Shown piece by piece: positions 16,488-25,309 of a stretch of 41,888 bases of DNA (positions within the stretch are counted from its first letter, which is position 1; every line of letters begins with the position of its first letter). The stretch comes from CAZQQN01 sp964549595 (GTDB lineage: Bacteria > Bacteroidota > Bacteroidia > CAILMK01 > CAYYUA01). The notes beneath the pieces were generated by a model. The model was not told the DNA's origin. It searched no databases and saw only the letters and a list, made by a program, of their open reading frames with translations. Location of the stretch: NCBI GenBank assembly GCA_964549595.1, contig CAZJWK010000012.1:1-41888 (forward strand), written 5' to 3'. The translations under genes and the position numbers were made by a program.

Positions 16488-17516
16488 TTAAGCGCCTTTT
16501 ACGGTCTCTTTGATGTAAGGCCATTTCTCTATCATGTTAAGAATGACAAACGTTATAAGGAATGAACCAATTAGAGTGATAATAAGGATAAATAATTTTT
16601 TGGGTTTGGCTTCTTTCTTAGAGACCTGACCTTTGTCTAATACATACGTTCTGGATATGTCTGAAGTAGCGTCTGCTCTAATTTGCTGATATTTGGCATG
16701 AAAGTCTGCAATTTTTTCAGTCACATGGATTAATTCTTCAATCAACGTATAGTAAATCGGCCCGTATTTACCTACGGTGTTCATTTGCTTTTTCAGATCT
16801 TCTAAAACTCTGGTATTTCCCTCTAATTTAGCTTTTCCTAAGGCTCCGGTCAATTCCTTGGATTGTTGCTCAAACTCAACCAAACCTTTTTTGGCTAATT
16901 TTTGTACAGAATCCGCTATTTCATCATACCGGGTTTTTTGCTGTTCATATTTTTTCTTGGCAATTTTCATGGCTTCCCTCGCCCTTTTTTGTTTCAGCTC
17001 GTTCACGAGAGAATCCACAATTTTTACCACTTCATTGGCCATGATAGCGGCCTGCTCAGGATCCTTGTCAAACACCTCTACTTCCAACGCCATGAACTCC
17101 GTCTTAGTAAAGGAGAAATTATTCTTGTATTTCTTGTTGAATTGGGCGTAGGGTTTTTCGCTTTCCCTATCAATTTCGTAATGATCCATAAGGTTAAACT
17201 TTTTCAGCAAATGGTTTTTAACCTTATTGGAACGGAGGATTTCCAGATAATTTTCCACTTGCTTTTCCTCGCCAAAATCCAGGTAATCTTCTTCACCAGG
17301 GGATTGTTTTCTTAAAACCTCAGTGGATATAGCCCCCTTGGTAACAGGGTAGAAGACGGTAGATGATTTGTATACCGGATCTGTTATTAACGGACTAGCA
17401 AAAATATAAGCCCCCACTGCCGAAAGTAAACAAATGATAATGAAGTAATAACGCCACCTAAAGATAAAACGAACCACGTTTAGAAAATTCAGCGGCTCCC
17501 TGCTGTAGTCTTTCAT
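16488..17516 (-). CDS. Wzz-like chain-length determinant / polysaccharide co-polymerase
   Basis: The 342-residue protein has a membrane segment near residues 25-45, a long periplasmic, strongly helical region (with KIAKKKYEQQKTRYDEIADS and LIEELIHVTEKIADF), and a second membrane segment near 308-328 (KKLFILIITLIGSFLITFVI). This two-membrane-segment, coiled periplasmic plan is that of Wzz chain-length regulators. No cytoplasmic tyrosine-kinase domain is attached. It probably sets the length of the glycan made with the ligase/polymerase encoded just downstream. A 120-base gap separates it from the sulfotransferase gene, so an internal promoter is possible. Confidence 0.88.
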   Translation of the reverse strand: MKDYSREPLNFLNVVRFIFRWRYYFIIICLLSAVGAYIFASPLITDPVYKSSTVFYPVTKGAISTEVLRKQSPGEEDYLDFGEEKQVENYLEILRSNKVKNHLLKKFNLMDHYEIDRESEKPYAQFNKKYKNNFSFTKTEFMALEVEVFDKDPEQAAIMANEVVKIVDSLVNELKQKRAREAMKIAKKKYEQQKTRYDEIADSVQKLAKKGLVEFEQQSKELTGALGKAKLEGNTRVLEDLKKQMNTVGKYGPIYYTLIEELIHVTEKIADFHAKYQQIRADATSDISRTYVLDKGQVSKKEAKPKKLFILIITLIGSFLITFVILNMIEKWPYIKETVKGA

Positions 17517-17636
17517 GATTTATGGTTTCTTTTAAGGATGGCAAATTTCAAAAAAAAAGCACTTATTAAAAGGACTTCTAAGATTTTTGTTAAAACAACT
17601 TTTTTGTTTCGTTCCCATTTTCAGTACTATCCCATT

Positions 17637-18578
17637 TTAATTTAGCCAATGGCTCAAGTCTGTGTTTAGAAGTTTTTCGGTCTTACGAATGTCTTCTTGG
17701 TAGAAATCCAATAAGAATTGTTTGGCTTCCGGCTCATCATCGATGGAATGGTTCGGTTTTTTTAAGTAAAGGCTTTTTAGCCGTTCCTTCAGGGGCGTTG
17801 GCAATAATTTGGCCAATTTCATGCGCAATCCCATTTTATTCAGGGCTTCATTGATAACCCTGAAACGGGGAATGCCTGCTTTGTTATGCGTCAATCCGGT
17901 GTCAAATGAAAAATCGGCAACGTTCAGGAATTCAGTCAATTGTTGGAGAGTCCCTTCTGTTTCACGTGAAAGGTGTTCCTGAAAGATCACTTGAATTTGA
18001 TCCCTTGGGAAGCGGTCAAAATACCGTTTAAGGGCCTCATAATAAAGCCCTGATTCCAGAAATAACTCGGAAATACCCCAACCTTTTTCCGCCTTTGCCT
18101 GATCTTCCTTAATGGCTTCTAAAAAGGGTAAAGCGGTAAAGCCAAACTTAAGGGCCATCTGGTAGTGAGAAAAAGCCCTTTCCAAAGGATTGCGAAGGAT
18201 AGCGATTATTTTCGCACCGGGAATGGTTTTTCGAATGTTTTCAGCCGCTTCTTTGGAATAGAGATAGGTTGTGCTGGCTTCTCCCTTTACCTGATCCGGT
18301 TTTGCATCTTCAAAAAGTTGCAGGTATTGTTTTTTATCCCGTACATAAGCTTCAAAAATTTCCTTCAAAGATTTTTGGTCAAAGTACCGTTCCAGGTCCA
18401 TCACAATGTTCTCATAATAGCGTTTATTGAAATGCTCAGGCCTGATGTCCGTGGAAAAAAAATGAGGTTCTTTGATGGGACTGAAGTATATGTCCGGATG
18501 CTGTTTAAGGTATTCTACCAGAGAGGTGGTTCCGGCCTTAGCAGCACCTATAATAAGGAAATCCGGATAATGGCTCAT
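17637..18578 (-). CDS. PAPS-dependent sulfotransferase (carbohydrate type)
   Basis: The 313-residue protein is a sulfotransferase. The 5'-phosphosulfate loop is AAKAGTTSL at residues 12-20, and the 3'-phosphate-binding motif is R129-NPLERAFSHY-139. KEPHFFS near 36-42 is the usual substrate-side motif of heparan-sulfate-type enzymes. It would transfer sulfate from PAPS to a hydroxyl or amino group, here most likely on a sugar, in the cytoplasm on a lipid-linked intermediate. Its start overlaps the flippase stop by four bases (ATGA), so the two are translationally coupled. No PAPS-synthesis genes are in the window. Confidence 0.92.
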   Translation of the reverse strand: MSHYPDFLIIGAAKAGTTSLVEYLKQHPDIYFSPIKEPHFFSTDIRPEHFNKRYYENIVMDLERYFDQKSLKEIFEAYVRDKKQYLQLFEDAKPDQVKGEASTTYLYSKEAAENIRKTIPGAKIIAILRNPLERAFSHYQMALKFGFTALPFLEAIKEDQAKAEKGWGISELFLESGLYYEALKRYFDRFPRDQIQVIFQEHLSRETEGTLQQLTEFLNVADFSFDTGLTHNKAGIPRFRVINEALNKMGLRMKLAKLLPTPLKERLKSLYLKKPNHSIDDEPEAKQFLLDFYQEDIRKTEKLLNTDLSHWLN

Positions 18579-19915
18579 GACCCAAGTAAATTTTTGAAAT
18601 TAACAGTCCAGAAACCGTAGTACCTGTATATGGCAACCATTGCTGCAAGATTCCAGGTAACGGTACTTATCATCGTAGCCATAGCCGCTCCTTCAATGCC
18701 TATTCGGGGAATGAGTAAATAATTCAATAAAACATTCATGATTCCTACGGTTAAAAGGATAAACTGGGAAGTTTTCTGTTTGCCTGTCATGTTAAGGATG
18801 ATGATCACGGAGCCCGTACCGGCTGAAAAAAAGGCCCCTATGGTCAGAAGGATTAAACTGACTTTACCGGTTATAAAGGTTTCGCCGAAAATGCCCAATA
18901 GGAAACCCGGGATAAGCAGGATAATAAGGATAACCGGCAGGGTGGTGAGTAAGATGATTAAAGTGGTCTGCTGGGTGAATTTTTGAAATTGCTTGATTTT
19001 TCCCCCACTGTAAAATTCCGAAAATTTGGGTGCTGCGATGGTGTTAATGGCAAATATTATTAGGTTGCCCAGCTGGCTTATCTTAATAGCGACCTCATAA
19101 ACCCCCAGCTTAGCTTGTGTGGAAAGGAAACCTAACATGATTTTGTCCGTCCAGTTCATAAGAAAGAAAATGGTGCTTGCCAAAAGCAAGGGAATGGAAG
19201 TTCTTAAAATCTCTTTGCTTGAAACCGGGCTAACCGCTTCATCTTCGGCTGTGTAGCTTTGCCTTCTCCAAAGGTAGAAACTCCATAACAAAACTACCAT
19301 TTCACCAATTAATAGCCCCCAAAGGATATTTTCCTTTTGATGACCTGTTAATTCCAGTATGGCTATGCCGATCATGGCAAAAGTCAGGATGGTTATATTC
19401 TGGAGCAGGGAATAGTATTTGATTTGCTTGAGTCCGCGCAAAGCTTCTGCATTAAGCCTGAGAATAGCAGCCGGTATCAAAGCAATGGCTGTAATTTGTA
19501 GCCCCCTTGAATAATCCCCCTTATCAATGGTTTCCATTATAGTGGGCAAGGTGAAATAAAGCATACCCCCTAACAGAATAGCCATTAAAAAAGTCATGAA
19601 GAGGGCTTTCCGGTAGATCAACCGGATAGTCCCCCAAAGCTTTTTATTGGCATAATCCGCGATAAAACGAATCAGGTAAGTTTCCAGCCCCAGCATGCTA
19701 ACGATCATCAGGATGTTCAGAATCGCATAACAGAAGGAAAAAAGTCCATTTCCTTCGCTTCCGTAAATTTTAGCAACCATGAACTGGAAAAAATAAACTA
19801 CTATAACGCTTCCGATTTTCAGGAAAAAAGCAGTAGAACCACTACTCAATAATTCCCGTATATGCGAATCCCGTTCCGCAAGAAGGTTGGATAATCGCCT
19901 GAAAAGATGCTGCAT
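18575..19915 (-). CDS. Wzx-like polysaccharide flippase (MOP superfamily)
   Basis: About 446 residues with 12-14 predicted membrane segments, starting MQHLFRRLSNLL. The first cytoplasmic-to-membrane transition is SSGSTAFFLKIGSVIVVYFFQFMVAKIYG, a typical Wzx/oligosaccharide flippase opening; later LLIPRIGIEGAAMATMIS matches the end of the family. It moves undecaprenyl-linked repeat units across the inner membrane. The ATG at 19915 is chosen over a TTG at 19948, which adds 11 unlikely residues. First gene of the minus-strand glycan operon, divergent from the glycosyltransferase. Confidence 0.9.
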   Translation of the reverse strand: MQHLFRRLSNLLAERDSHIRELLSSGSTAFFLKIGSVIVVYFFQFMVAKIYGSEGNGLFSFCYAILNILMIVSMLGLETYLIRFIADYANKKLWGTIRLIYRKALFMTFLMAILLGGMLYFTLPTIMETIDKGDYSRGLQITAIALIPAAILRLNAEALRGLKQIKYYSLLQNITILTFAMIGIAILELTGHQKENILWGLLIGEMVVLLWSFYLWRRQSYTAEDEAVSPVSSKEILRTSIPLLLASTIFFLMNWTDKIMLGFLSTQAKLGVYEVAIKISQLGNLIIFAINTIAAPKFSEFYSGGKIKQFQKFTQQTTLIILLTTLPVILIILLIPGFLLGIFGETFITGKVSLILLTIGAFFSAGTGSVIIILNMTGKQKTSQFILLTVGIMNVLLNYLLIPRIGIEGAAMATMISTVTWNLAAMVAIYRYYGFWTVNFKNLLGS

Positions 19916-19931
19916 GGAAAAGGTTAGCCCT

Positions 19932-19957
19932 TTTGGGCAAAAATACAATTACATTTG
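19932..19957 (+). promoter_or_regulatory. Possible promoter of the glycosyltransferase-coaD pair
   Basis: TACATTTG at 19950-19957 matches TAnnTTTG. The only nearby -33 candidate, TTTG at 19932-19935, is 14 bases upstream, shorter than usual. Leader length would be about 50 bases. Confidence 0.35.
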
Positions 19958-20016
19958 CACATAAACCGATTTTCAGGAAAACTCCATTGAACCGGTAAAA
20001 TCACTCTCCCTCCTAT

Positions 20017-21144
20017 ATGAGAATAGCGGTCAACACCCGGTTTTTGTTGTCCAATAAATTGGAAGGATTGGGTGTTTTCACTCATGAGACCATGAGGCGG
20101 ATCACCCAATGGAAATCCCATCATGAATTCTTATTCCTTTTCGATCGCCCCTATGACAGGAGCTTTATCTATTCAACGAATATCATTCCGAAGGTGGTAT
20201 TTCCGCCCGCCAGGCATCCGGTTTTGTGGTACTGGTGGTTTGAATGGTCTTTACCAAGGGTTTTAAAAAAATTTAATCCCGACATTTTCCTTTCTCCCGA
20301 TGGATATGTATCACTTAGGTCGGATGTACCCACAATTCCGGTTATCCATGACCTGGCTTTTGAGCACTATCCCTTTGCCATTCCCTGGCGCACCAGAAAT
20401 TACTACAAATACTTTTTCCCCAAATTTGCGGGTCATGCAAAACAGATTGCAACCGTTTCTGAATATTCCAAGAATGACCTGGTATTGCAATACGGTATTG
20501 AACCGAAAAAAATTGATGTGGTCTACAACGGGGCTAATGAGGCATTTCAGCCACTAACTGCTCAGGAAAGCGAACAGGTGAGAAATCAATTAACAGGTGG
20601 ATCAGAATATTTTGTTTATGTGGGGGCTTTGCACCAACGGAAGAACATCGTGAATTTGCTTAAGGCCTTTGACCATTTCCGAAACCAAAATGATAGTGCC
20701 CTGAAATTGGTTATCATCGGGCGAAAAGCTTGGGGAAACCAGGAAATGGAACAGGTTTTTGAAACCATGGATAACCAGGAGGAAGTGATATTCACCGGTG
20801 CGGTAAACCAGGACCAATTGGTTAAATATTTGGGAGCCGCAAGGGCTTTGACCTATTTATCGTTTTTTGAAGGTTTTGGCATTCCCCTGGTAGAGGCCAT
20901 GTATTGTGATGTGCCCATCATTACCAGCGATTCGTCATCTTTACCGGAAGTGGCCGGGGATGCAGGTTTAATTTCTGATCCCCATGATGTGGAGGGCATT
21001 GCCGGTAGAATGAGTGAAATGGCCTTTAACGAGGATCTAAGGCAAAAACTCATTGAAAATGGCCGCAGACAAAGGCAAAAATTTTCCTGGGATAAGACCG
21101 CTCAAAAGTTATGGGATGTCATAGAGAAAACTGCAAATTCGTGA
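20017..21144 (+). CDS. Family 4 glycosyltransferase (GT-B)
   Basis: The 375-residue protein is a GT4-type glycosyltransferase. The N-terminal Rossmann half starts MRIAVNTRFLLSNKLEGLGVF, with the acceptor-side TIPVIHDLAFEHYP and IATVSEYSKNDL. The C-terminal half has YVGALHQRKNIVNLLKAFDHF, the E-x7-E motif in FFEGFGIPLVEAM, and ITSDSSSLPEVAGDAGL. It would transfer an activated sugar to a lipid-linked acceptor on the cytoplasmic face. It is divergent from the flippase and is followed by coaD after 21 bases. Donor and acceptor are unknown. Confidence 0.92.
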   Translation: MRIAVNTRFLLSNKLEGLGVFTHETMRRITQWKSHHEFLFLFDRPYDRSFIYSTNIIPKVVFPPARHPVLWYWWFEWSLPRVLKKFNPDIFLSPDGYVSLRSDVPTIPVIHDLAFEHYPFAIPWRTRNYYKYFFPKFAGHAKQIATVSEYSKNDLVLQYGIEPKKIDVVYNGANEAFQPLTAQESEQVRNQLTGGSEYFVYVGALHQRKNIVNLLKAFDHFRNQNDSALKLVIIGRKAWGNQEMEQVFETMDNQEEVIFTGAVNQDQLVKYLGAARALTYLSFFEGFGIPLVEAMYCDVPIITSDSSSLPEVAGDAGLISDPHDVEGIAGRMSEMAFNEDLRQKLIENGRRQRQKFSWDKTAQKLWDVIEKTANS

Positions 21145-21165
21145 AAAGCATTAAAATCACAAAAC

Positions 21166-21639
21166 ATGGCAAGAATAGCAGTTTTCCCGGGAACCTTTGA
21201 CCCCCTTACGCTTGGACATCATAACCTGGTCCGAAAAGCGCTAAAAGTCTTTGATACCCTTTACCTGGCAATCGGTGAAAATACCAATAAGCAGCACTTT
21301 TTTTCCATAGATGACCGGTTGGGCATATTGAAGACAACGTTTGAAAACGAATCAAACCTGGTGGTAACCCGTTTCTCGGGGTTGACCGTGGACTTTTGCA
21401 ACCAGGTTAATGCAAAGTTTATTGTCAGGGGTGTTCGAAATGCTTCTGATTTTGAAACTGAAAAGGCCATCCTGGAAATGAACCAAAAATTGCAGCCTGA
21501 TATTGAATCAGTATTGTTTACCACTGATCCGGCTTATACTTCTATCAGCTCAACGATTGTCCGGGAAATTATCCGTAATAATGGAGATTTGACCCCTTTC
21601 GTGCCTGAAAAAGCAAGGAATTATATAAAAGGCCTATAG
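21166..21639 (+). CDS. coaD: Phosphopantetheine adenylyltransferase
   Basis: CoaD joins ATP and 4'-phosphopantetheine to form dephospho-CoA, the penultimate step of coenzyme A synthesis. At 157 residues it has the standard length. The nucleotidyl-transferase motif T/HxGH is LTLGHHN (about 14-20) after FPGTFDP. RGVRNASDFETE and the ISSTIVRE motif near the end complete the active site. It follows the glycosyltransferase by 21 bases and is convergent with clpS, with four bases between the stops. Confidence 0.97.
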   Translation: MARIAVFPGTFDPLTLGHHNLVRKALKVFDTLYLAIGENTNKQHFFSIDDRLGILKTTFENESNLVVTRFSGLTVDFCNQVNAKFIVRGVRNASDFETEKAILEMNQKLQPDIESVLFTTDPAYTSISSTIVREIIRNNGDLTPFVPEKARNYIKGL

Positions 21640-21643
21640 GGTC

Positions 21644-21940
21644 TTAATTCACTTCGGAATCAATCCCCTTGTTATCCAGCTTTGCGCACATAGGCTCTAA
21701 GACTTCCCGTTGGCCTTTCTTGCAAGTGGCTTTCCCTTTGAAATGGGCGAGCAAAGTAATCTGTTCGGCCTGTTGAATATCAAGGTCACAAACTTCCTGG
21801 AGGGATTCAATAACGAAATCAAAACTGTTGTAGTCATCGTTGTAAAGGATAAGGCGGGATTCCAGACCGCTTTTATTGGTGGTTAGGGTCTTTTCCTTGG
21901 TTTCTTCCTCAGGCCTTTTGTTTAAAAAACAATTGCTCAT
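21644..21940 (-). CDS. clpS: Clp protease adaptor ClpS
   Basis: ClpS binds the N-terminal domain of the Clp unfoldase and delivers N-end-rule substrates, meaning proteins that begin with large hydrophobic residues. The core motif LYNDDYNSFDFVIESL (about 32-47) includes the NDD and the following helix, and AHFKGKATC carries the HxxGxA part of the substrate pocket. The ATG at 21940, preceded by AAGAGG 11 bases upstream, is preferred and gives 98 residues; the ATG at 21961 adds seven residues. It is convergent with coaD and divergent from sbcC. Confidence 0.92.
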   Translation of the reverse strand: MSNCFLNKRPEEETKEKTLTTNKSGLESRLILYNDDYNSFDFVIESLQEVCDLDIQQAEQITLLAHFKGKATCKKGQREVLEPMCAKLDNKGIDSEVN

Positions 21941-22100
21941 CGTAAACCAAGCCTCTTTCATAAGCAATTTGACTTTATTAATTGCATTTCAAGTTAATAA
22001 GAATAAATCAAATGAAAAAAAGTTCCCCGAAAATTATCATTTCAGGTTAATTTGCAAGGGTAAACCTTTTGCTTGTTCAAATTTTAAAATTTATCGGTCA

Positions 22101-25100
22101 ATGATTCCTATTTCACTGACGCTTAAAGGTTTGTATTCTTACCAGGCGGAACAGCATATAGATTTCAGGAAACTCACTGAAGCCCAATTATTCGGTATTT
22201 TTGGTAGTGTCGGTAGCGGAAAGTCAACCATACTGGAAGCGATCACCTTTGCCTTATATGGGGAAAGCGAAAGGTTGAACAGGGGTGACCAGAGGAATTA
22301 CAACATGATGAACCTGAAATCTGACGAGCTGCTTATTGATTTTGTGTTCGAAACCGGCCAAAATGGGGATCAATACCGCTATGTGGTCCAGGGGAAACGA
22401 AATAGTAAACATTTCGAAAAGATCCACACCTTCGATCGTACAGCTTACCATTGGCAAAACGATCAGTGGGTTCCATTAGCAAGTAATAACGCAGAGGATA
22501 TACTCGGGCTTAGCTACGAAAATTTCAAACGCACCATCATTATTCCACAGGGAAAATTCCAGGAATTTTTACAATTAAGTGAGACTGATCGCACCCGGAT
22601 GCTCAAGGAGATTTTCAACCTGGAACGGTTTGAATTAGGGGATAAGGTAGCCCAGGTAGAAAAGCAAAATAACCGGGAAATTGATCGACTCCAGGGTGAA
22701 CTGCAAGGGTTGGAAGCAATCACCGAAGAAGCAAGAAACGAAAAGGAAAAAGCCAGGCAAGGCAAGCAAAAGGAAAAGGAGAAGCTGGATAAGCATTACA
22801 AGCAAAAAAAACAGCGTTTTGATCAGTTAAAAGCTGTGAAAGAGCTAAATGACCAGTATCAATCGGCACAAACAAAGTGGCAGGCCCTTGCTGAACAAAA
22901 GCCTGAATTCGATCAGCGTCAGCAAAACCTTCAGCAATATGAAAAATGCCGGTACTATTTTAAAGACAAGATAGACCGGTCTAATGCACTGGATGAAACC
23001 ATTGAAAAGCGTCAAGCCGAGCTTAAGGAATACAAGAAGCAAAAGGAAGACAAAGACAAGGAGCTTATTAAGCAGCAGGGCAAGCTTGATCAAATCAAAG
23101 CCACTTATCCGGAGCAAAAACACCTGGAAAATGCCATCACCGATCTGGAAACCCTTATCCAGATACGCCAATTCCAAGAGGAATTAGCCCAGAAACAGGG
23201 ACATTTGGGGGAGGCGAAAAAAGCTCAGGATTCCGCTCAAAAAACATTGGAAACCTTCAAAGAAGCCAGGCAGGATTTACAAAAAAGCCTTGAAAACTTG
23301 CGAAAGCAAAAGTTAGATCAGGGAAAGCTTGGGGAGATCCGGAATTGGTTTACTCAAAAGCAAAACTACGAGATGAATATGCAGGGCTATGAGCAGGAAA
23401 TCAGTAAAGCCAGGGAAGCCATTGACCAATTAAAAGACCAAAGAAAAAACCTTATAGCCCAAAACGGTTTGCAGCAACTAAATAGCCATTTCCCGGATTA
23501 TACGGTAAAAGCCCTAAAACCCGAGCTTGATCAAATTAAAGGGCAGTACAACCAGTACTTAAAGGAAATGGAAGAGCAGTTGGTGCATTACCAGACGCGC
23601 CAAAAGCTGGAAAACTACGCCCGGGACTTAGAAGCCGGTCAGCCCTGCCCGGTTTGTGGATCCAAGGAACACCCGGATAAATTACAGCCAGGCGATGCGA
23701 GGGCTAAGATTGAATCACTACAGGATACTAAAAAACAATACCAGGAATGGATTGAAGCCATTAACAAAGGATTACAGGAGCTGGAGGGGCTGAAAAGCCA
23801 ATACCAAAGTCTGAAAAAGCAATTGGAAGAGAGCCAGGAAAAATTAAAAGCAGTCCAAGAGCAACTGGAATCACACCGGAAAGCGTTTCGGTGGTCTGAA
23901 TATCAAGAAATAACCGTTGAAAAAGTTGAAGAATGGTTAAATCAAGCCCAATCTCAACAAAAGGAGATTGAAAAGCTGGAGAAACAAATAGCCGAAAAGG
24001 ACAAATCCATAGAACAGGAAAATAAAGCGTTGGAAAAAGCAGCGGAACAAACCAAAAACCTGGAGCAACAAGTCAACACCCTTGAAGAGCGGATCAATGC
24101 TTACAAGCAACAACTGCGGTCACTAAAATTTGAAGATTTCCGGGAAAGTCCTATTGAGGATTTGGAAAACCAGTTAAAAACGCTCCAAAATAAGCTGAAG
24201 CAATACCAGACCTTAGAGGAAACCATCGAAACCCTGCAAAAAGAAGCGGAGGCATTAAAGCAAAGTCTTAAACATAAGCAGGAACAACTGGAAGAAAAAC
24301 GATCTGAGCGAAAAGAAATCGGTAAGGAATTACAGCATTTGCTTGATCAATCCTTATTTGAGGATATAGGGGAGGTGGTCAAAATCCTGGATAAGGATCT
24401 GGATGTGGATAAAGAAAAGGAAGCTATACAGGATTTTCAAAATCAATATGCGGAACAACAAGGCATTGTAAAAAACCTGGAAGCTCAATTGGCCACCCAG
24501 GAAACATTTCAGCCGGAGGAATTTGATCAGCTTCAAAAAGCTTTGGAGCAAGGGGAGAAACAAATCCAGGAATTTAACAATGCCATAGCGGTCTTAAACC
24601 AGCAGATTGAAGACATGGACCAAAAGCTGGTCAGGAAAAAAGAACTCAATGAAAAGTCACAGGAGCTTCAAACCCGCGCTGAGAATATCAAAACCCTGAA
24701 AAACCTATTTAAAGGCAGCGGTTTTGTCAAATATGTTTCTTCGGTTTTCTTAAAAGACCTCTGCCATGCTGCCAATGAACGATTTTACCGGTTAACCCGT
24801 CAGCAATTGCGGCTGGAAGTCACAGATAACAATAACTTTCAGGTCCGTGATTTTTTGAACAATGGCCGCTTAAGGAGTGTGAAAACCTTATCTGGAGGAC
24901 AGACTTTCCAGGCTTCCCTTTCTTTGGCATTGGCATTGGCTGAAAATATTCAGAAACTTACCCGTTCATCTCAAAACTTTTTCTTTCTGGACGAAGGCTT
25001 TGGTTCCCAGGATCAGGAATCGCTTTCCATCGTGTTTGAAACCCTGAAATCCCTCCGAAAAGAAGACCGGATTGTAGGCGTCATTTCTCACGTAGAGGAA

Positions 25101-25184
25101 TTGAAAGAGACCATTGATGTGGCCCTGAATGTGGAAAACGACCCGGAAAAAGGGAGTTGGGTAAAAGGTAGCTGGGAAGTTTGA
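22101..25184 (+). CDS. sbcC: SbcC-type SMC-family exonuclease subunit
   Basis: A 1027-residue ATPase of the Rad50/SbcC type, the partner of SbcD in processing DNA ends and hairpins. Walker A is GSVGSGKST at 35-43. Two long coiled-coil arms flank a zinc hook, CPVC, at about 516-519, close to the middle. The ABC signature LSGGQTFQASLSLAL and Walker B FFFLDEGFGSQD lie near the end. The ATG at 22101 is chosen; the open frame extends upstream to 21876 but those 75 residues overlap clpS and do not resemble the family. sbcD normally sits next to sbcC; here the upstream neighbour is clpS on the other strand and the downstream side is convergent, so the partner is encoded elsewhere. Confidence 0.93.
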   Translation: MIPISLTLKGLYSYQAEQHIDFRKLTEAQLFGIFGSVGSGKSTILEAITFALYGESERLNRGDQRNYNMMNLKSDELLIDFVFETGQNGDQYRYVVQGKRNSKHFEKIHTFDRTAYHWQNDQWVPLASNNAEDILGLSYENFKRTIIIPQGKFQEFLQLSETDRTRMLKEIFNLERFELGDKVAQVEKQNNREIDRLQGELQGLEAITEEARNEKEKARQGKQKEKEKLDKHYKQKKQRFDQLKAVKELNDQYQSAQTKWQALAEQKPEFDQRQQNLQQYEKCRYYFKDKIDRSNALDETIEKRQAELKEYKKQKEDKDKELIKQQGKLDQIKATYPEQKHLENAITDLETLIQIRQFQEELAQKQGHLGEAKKAQDSAQKTLETFKEARQDLQKSLENLRKQKLDQGKLGEIRNWFTQKQNYEMNMQGYEQEISKAREAIDQLKDQRKNLIAQNGLQQLNSHFPDYTVKALKPELDQIKGQYNQYLKEMEEQLVHYQTRQKLENYARDLEAGQPCPVCGSKEHPDKLQPGDARAKIESLQDTKKQYQEWIEAINKGLQELEGLKSQYQSLKKQLEESQEKLKAVQEQLESHRKAFRWSEYQEITVEKVEEWLNQAQSQQKEIEKLEKQIAEKDKSIEQENKALEKAAEQTKNLEQQVNTLEERINAYKQQLRSLKFEDFRESPIEDLENQLKTLQNKLKQYQTLEETIETLQKEAEALKQSLKHKQEQLEEKRSERKEIGKELQHLLDQSLFEDIGEVVKILDKDLDVDKEKEAIQDFQNQYAEQQGIVKNLEAQLATQETFQPEEFDQLQKALEQGEKQIQEFNNAIAVLNQQIEDMDQKLVRKKELNEKSQELQTRAENIKTLKNLFKGSGFVKYVSSVFLKDLCHAANERFYRLTRQQLRLEVTDNNNFQVRDFLNNGRLRSVKTLSGGQTFQASLSLALALAENIQKLTRSSQNFFFLDEGFGSQDQESLSIVFETLKSLRKEDRIVGVISHVEELKETIDVALNVENDPEKGSWVKGSWEV

Positions 25185-25185
25185 C

Positions 25186-25299
25186 TTAAAAGCCCTTTGG
25201 TAGGTTCCTGACGGACTCCCATCCTTTTTGTGGTTCAAAACGGGTTATCTCAATGCTTTCGAAGTAATTTTTTAAAACGGCTGTTTTTTCCTCCTTCAT
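25186..25299 (-). CDS. Putative 37-residue small protein with very strong ribosome-binding site
   Basis: I recognise no family. The ORF starts ATG at 25297-25299, 10 bases after the stop of the TlpA-like gene. GGAGG overlaps that stop (TAGGAGG) and lies six bases before the ATG, the best Shine-Dalgarno I see in this window. The peptide begins MKEEKTAVLKNYFESIEITR and ends WESVRNLPKGF; it has no signal peptide or membrane segment and is a mix of helix-like and charged residues. It ends one base beyond the convergent sbcC stop, so it exactly fills the gap. It is probably translated as the third gene of the TlpA-like operon. It could be a short gene or the remnant of a longer one. Confidence 0.55.
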   Translation of the reverse strand: MKEEKTAVLKNYFESIEITRFEPQKGWESVRNLPKGF

Positions 25300-25309
25300 G
25301 GTAATCCTC

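Noticed and set aside
21876..22100. N-terminal extension of sbcC by 75 residues
   Set aside because: It would overlap clpS, lacks family resemblance, and the ATG at 22101 starts exactly with the conserved MIPISLTLKGLYSYQ-like beginning.
24966..25238. A 90-residue minus-strand ORF over the sbcC end
   Set aside because: It overlaps the ABC signature region of sbcC and is in a different frame from the 37-codon ORF that has a real ribosome-binding site.
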